A stretch of 64,000 bases of DNA from positions 34,916,651 through 34,980,650 of the forward strand of contig OX424558.1 in assembly GCA_949152475.1 (NCBI GenBank), read 5' to 3'. The DNA comes from Terebella lapidaria. Lineage: Eukaryota; Annelida; Polychaeta; Terebellida; Terebellidae. The notes below the pieces were generated by a model. That model was not told where the DNA came from, searched no databases, and worked only from the letters and a program-made list of their open reading frames with translations. Position numbers and translations under genes: made by a program. Positions 60,217-64,000 of this stretch are shown here, piece after piece (position 1 is the stretch's first letter; each line of letters begins with the position of its first letter).

Positions 60217-60749
60217 GATTCAGTCACTAAAAACTATGGAAATATTTCAAATAGACCTCATATATAGATCTATGTGTACTTACTAGATCTACATCAATTT
60301 ATACGAAAGCTATACAGTACTATATATTTATTCTTATCATAAACACTATAATAGATATATTGTAGTGTGTTTTAAAATGACCATAAGGAATTCGTGGAAA
60401 TGTAGGCTAATTCCTGTTTAACATAAGTCAAGACGATTTAATTTCGTGGCACTTTCGGAATAGACATCCATTACATATACAGTATTCATTGGAGCGAGCA
60501 TTAAAATACTTGTAGGCCTACCTACATTCCTACTGCCCCGTAAGTAGATCTGTGCAGAATGAACGTGGAGACGGATTCTCCTTGTTATCAAAACGTTATG
60601 ACGCATTTGTGGGATATACCTCCCCTACGTTACGTAAATGGCTACGTTGGGGGATCTAAACCTCTCTATAATTGGCCAAAGAGAAGTTTGCCGACGTAAT
60701 TTGTGAAACTCGGACAACTTTTGGGGGCTTTGGCGATAGGTCAATTGAC

Positions 60750-62245
60750 TTCAGTATATGCCTAATGAGACAGTTGGATAATACCTACAGCGGCAATTTT
60801 CAGCTTCTTCACAACAACGGAAAACGTCTGTCCACCGTGGGTACGATCCTTCACATCCACGTGCGATACAGTAGTTGAGAATTACTGGTCACGTGGTCGT
60901 TCTTAGCAACGGCGCGGTAGCACGTGCACCGCATGCGTTCCACTCAAATAAACAAACGTCATTATACATGCTCATTCATGATACTGACCTCACTACATTG
61001 TAGATCTACTCTTTTGGCTAAAGTTTTGCAGAAAGCCAGAAACAATTCGTGCAGTCGGAATTCAGGGAGGTGAAAAGTTGTCAATTCAACAGTCACATAC
61101 ACAGTGGTCAACGCTTTGTCTCTTTTATGTGAGTAGATCTAGATCTAGCCGCGATCTAGAATTTTTGTTTTGATTTTCAGTTCCAGGAATCTGAATCATG
61201 AATGAATCAATGACACATCTACCAGCCTACGGTATGGAAACACTCTTTGATGACACAGAGTTGCCGATTTCGACTCCAACCCAGGGCCAAGCTCGATCCG
61301 CGTCGCTTGGGCTCAATGGGCTGTCATCAGTCAATCAGTCATACACTCGTTTCATCATGCTCATCAGCTCATGTCCATCATCATCATGAGTCAATTGAGT
61401 CAAAACAAGTCAATCATGCTTGACCATTTACACTTGTCTGACTTGACTCGAGACGACGATTTAATCGAGAGGGACCACGGCACTGACTAGACCTTCCTCG
61501 ACCGACCTCTCTGCGGCCGCGGGTTATCGAGAATTAAGTGCCTACAGTTTTTTCTCGTCTGTGAATTATACCAAATCATCACTAGATCAAACAGAGATCG
61601 AGTGATCGTCGTCTGTGTGCATCCTCTTCCATAAGAGTTTCTGAACTGCGAAGTGTGAATACAATGTCTAATTAGATCTAGTCTATCGTCTATGAGGAAT
61701 TCCATCCACCGTGAACGCATCTTGGGATTTCATCTTGCAGCTCTGTCTATAAGTTACGTGTCTTCGTTTCGCAGTTGGATTCTCAGGAGTCAGGAGTGTG
61801 GTCCACGGCTGCCCCCATCCCGGCATCCTCGAATGTTCCCATTATCCTCTGAGGCATACATTCTTACATGCCTATTCGTTCATTATTTAAAATATCTTGT
61901 CAGATTGTTGCTCTTCGTTGTAGTCATGCTAATGTTGGGCATTGAGGTTGCGGTGCCTTCCATGGCTTCACAATGTGCCCTTGTGGATCCTGGTAAGGTG
62001 TGTGTAACACCTCAGCCAAGGAAGACTGTTTCAGTGCCATGAGGACACCAACCATCAGGTATATATGGTATAGTTTTGCAGCTCGTCCTTGACCTTCTTG
62101 CGAAAGAATTGGTAGAGACAGTTGCAAACAAATTTTCTTCATAATATGAACATAAAACTTCCTGAAATACGGTGGCTTATTTCTGCCACAATTAGATTAA
62201 TTTCTGTAAAAAAAAAATTCAGATATAAATATTTTAATTACACAC
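60750..62245. other. No firm gene; one possible exon at 61198
   Basis: Non-repetitive DNA right of the Harbinger element. A frame at 61198-61389, preceded by a TTTTCAG acceptor-like site, begins MNESMTHLPAYGMETLFDDT and looks protein-like for ~45 codons before turning into low-complexity sequence. There is no convincing donor and no family match, so I do not call it a gene. Confidence 0.35.
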
Positions 62246-62250
62246 GGAGA

Positions 62251-62522
62251 AAATGTTTCCTTCGCGAAGCAAACGTTTCCTACACGAAGTAAATAGTTTC
62301 CTACGCAGAGCAAATGTTTCCTTCACGAAGCAAACGTTTTCCTCACGAAGTAAATAGTTTGCTTTGCAAAGCAAATGTTTCCTTTGCGAAGCAAACGTTT
62401 TATTCACGAAGTAAGTAGTTTGCTTTGCATTGCAAATGTTTCCTACGCGAAGCAAACGTTTCCTACACGAAGTAAATAGTTTCCTACGCAGACCAAATGT
62501 TTCCTTCACAAAGCAAACGTCA
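62251..62522. repeat. 61-bp tandem array of three ~20-bp subunits
   Basis: AAATGTTTCC starts at 62251, 62312, 62373, 62434 and 62495: exactly 61 bp apart each time. Each unit consists of three related blocks of 20, 20 and 21 bp (AAATGTTTCC..CGAAGC, AAACGTTTCC..CGAAGT, AAATAGTTTCC..CAGAGC). About 4.4 units. The minus strand is open for 98 codons across it, which is likely a by-product of the repeat. Confidence 0.9.
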
Positions 62523-62524
62523 GA

Positions 62525-64000
62525 CGACACGAAACATCACCAAATGATAATGTTGGAATCTGTAGATGTTCATTATACGTAGTGGTTAGGGACCGTACTC
62601 GGTGACCGTTGTACATACGTATGCCCACGAAAGACCTTCTTTGATTATATCCATTTGCACGTATGCCTACCAGTCAACTTTCGTATCACGACATGGCCAG
62701 GAATATGTGTAATGGATGCGTCATGGGTTATTGGGTAGTGGTCAAACATACTACATTATGGATACATTATGATCAAGGATCATGAGCAGTTAACCAACAA
62801 TATTTATCTTGTTGTTGTAGCAGATGTCACGAGGACTTCACTTCTGCATGTGCACAAGTATCAAGTTACAACGTATATATTCATGACATATACATGATAG
62901 TAGATCTACAGCATTATCTAGCATCTCTATTGACATACTTACACAATCTTTTACTACAGTAAATCGTTATTATATTATGTGGGAATTAATATTTATAACA
63001 TATATGTGTTTTAAAAAATACACACGGAATAAAGTACATCTTGATATAATATATATTCGTGCTTAGATAAACACCCAAAATCTCTACGAAAAAAAAAACA
63101 CCAACTCTAATCAGTCCAGCCAATCTGTTATGTCATTTATAGACTGACTAATGGGTGTTTGGCTGACCTGGTCTTTCTGTTTGGAGTCTTGCCCACTTGT
63201 TTCTGTGGCACCATGACGACAATCAATATGACCTGCCCCTTGTATTCTTGCGCAAAGCTTTGTATCAAAAACTGTTCCAATCGAGAGCAAATAGTAGCAC
63301 ATGAGCCTCAGAGGTGAGACCCGCCCCGTCAGAATTATAGATTATAGCGCAGTGTAACATGGAATGTTTTTCACAAGTCGTGATACGATTGATGTTGACA
63401 TCGTTTTAGGCACACCGCTATGATACCTTACAATGCTATAGGCTACGTTCAGTTGATCACAGTGACAAAAAAAATTAATTCCTATCAAAAAGTTACTCCA
63501 GTACTAGTATATAGGTTGCAATAAGTTGTTTCTGATTTGATAATTAGTTCCACTTAATTTTGATAGTTATTCTACGGTTCCTCGATAATGTAGTTAGCAG
63601 GATTAAATGAATAGATGACAAAAGAGTTGGCAAACATACTAGTATATCCACCCAGTATGAACTGTGAAGTGATATCCTATGAGATAAGTAAAAACTATTC
63701 AAAATGTTCAAATCTTTCTACAGTACTCACATATATTGCTACATGTGACTAATGCCACGTGCAGGACATGAAAATCTCTTTTTCAGAGCGCAATGATTTG
63801 TCGTTGTTGTTGCAAGACAAAAAACCTGCAAAATGTAAGGAATTATCAGATTTTCCTAATCACTAAATTATATACATGTAGATATTATTCCATCATAATG
63901 GCATTTCTCAATCACAAATACATTAATTATATTTTGGTGTAGTTTCAACGAAGATTAACTGGCAAAATTTGTCCAATGCACGCATTATGAGCGGGGTGGC
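62525..64000. other. No gene recognised
   Basis: AT-rich DNA to the window end. A minus-strand frame at 63111-63302 has no support. Confidence 0.4.

Larger units (their letters stand above)
55254..60747 (+). mobile_element. PIF/Harbinger DNA transposon, autonomous-type, with a nested insertion
   Basis: Inverted repeats of about 170 bp at 55254-55423 and 60578-60747 share ACCTATCGCCAAA, TTGTCCGAGT, AGAGAGGTTTAGATCCC, TACGTAGGGGA and GCGTCATAACGTTTT. They enclose a DDE transposase (+) and a convergent Myb/SANT-like gene (-), the two genes typical of animal Harbinger elements. Without the 2.1-kb nested element the length is about 3.4 kb, normal for the family. The outer limits are approximate: an alternative is that the ends are at the GAGAGG tips (55329 and 60666). 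A clear 3-bp target duplication was not found for either choice. Confidence 0.8.

Noticed and set aside
62251-62522. CRISPR-like array
   Set aside because: Contiguous tandem repeats without unique spacers, in a eukaryotic genome.
62234-62530. 98-aa repetitive protein on the minus strand
   Set aside because: The frame is open because of the short tandem repeat; no other coding sign.

Overview
This window is intron-rich, AT-rich animal DNA. The genes look bilaterian: spliced genes with GT/AG introns, animal-type MSRA and malonyl-CoA decarboxylase, an ankyrin/SOCS-box protein, and animal DIRS, Ty3/gypsy-type and PIF/Harbinger transposons. Frequent ACATGTA and TAGGCCTA words are reminiscent of marine invertebrates (lophotrochozoan or invertebrate deuterostome). 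Species is not determinable from the window. All exon boundaries were worked out by hand from splice consensus, reading phase and family resemblance.

Layout. 0-2.1 kb: a small unknown single-exon gene and, in tandem, an internally deleted copy of the same locus, then a minisatellite. 3.7-4.7 kb (-): a GT32-type Golgi glycosyltransferase. 11.1-14.3 kb (+): a three-exon ankyrin repeat/SOCS-box gene. 18.2-19.6 kb (+): four-exon MSRA, with a myristoylation-type N terminus and a C-terminal KDEL. 22.3-23.7 kb (-): a five-exon gene for an unrecognised 200-aa acidic/polar protein. 31.0-35.6 kb (+): nine-exon malonyl-CoA decarboxylase, with an exon fragment amplified in one intron. Between them lie MITEs (three copies of one TA-flanked family), hairpins and long stretches with nothing I can support.

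From 38 kb on, transposons and satellites dominate. 38,037-43,642 is an almost complete DIRS retrotransposon (gag, RT/RNase H, tyrosine recombinase) with split inverted termini and an internal complementary region that spells the junction of its two ends. 43.7-46.1 kb holds two unrelated tandem arrays (about 147 bp, and about 120 bp in alternating types). About 47-53.8 kb is a decayed Ty3/gypsy-type LTR element. About 55.25-60.75 kb is a PIF/Harbinger transposon with intact DDE transposase and spliced Myb/SANT-like partner genes, 170-bp terminal inverted repeats, and a 2.1-kb non-autonomous element nested inside it. 62.25-62.52 kb is a strictly periodic 61-bp tandem array built of three ~20-bp subunits.

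The host genes do not form a pathway or operon; they are independent housekeeping or signalling genes. Only the transposon genes work together: gag/RT/YR within the DIRS element, and the transposase/Myb-like pair within Harbinger.
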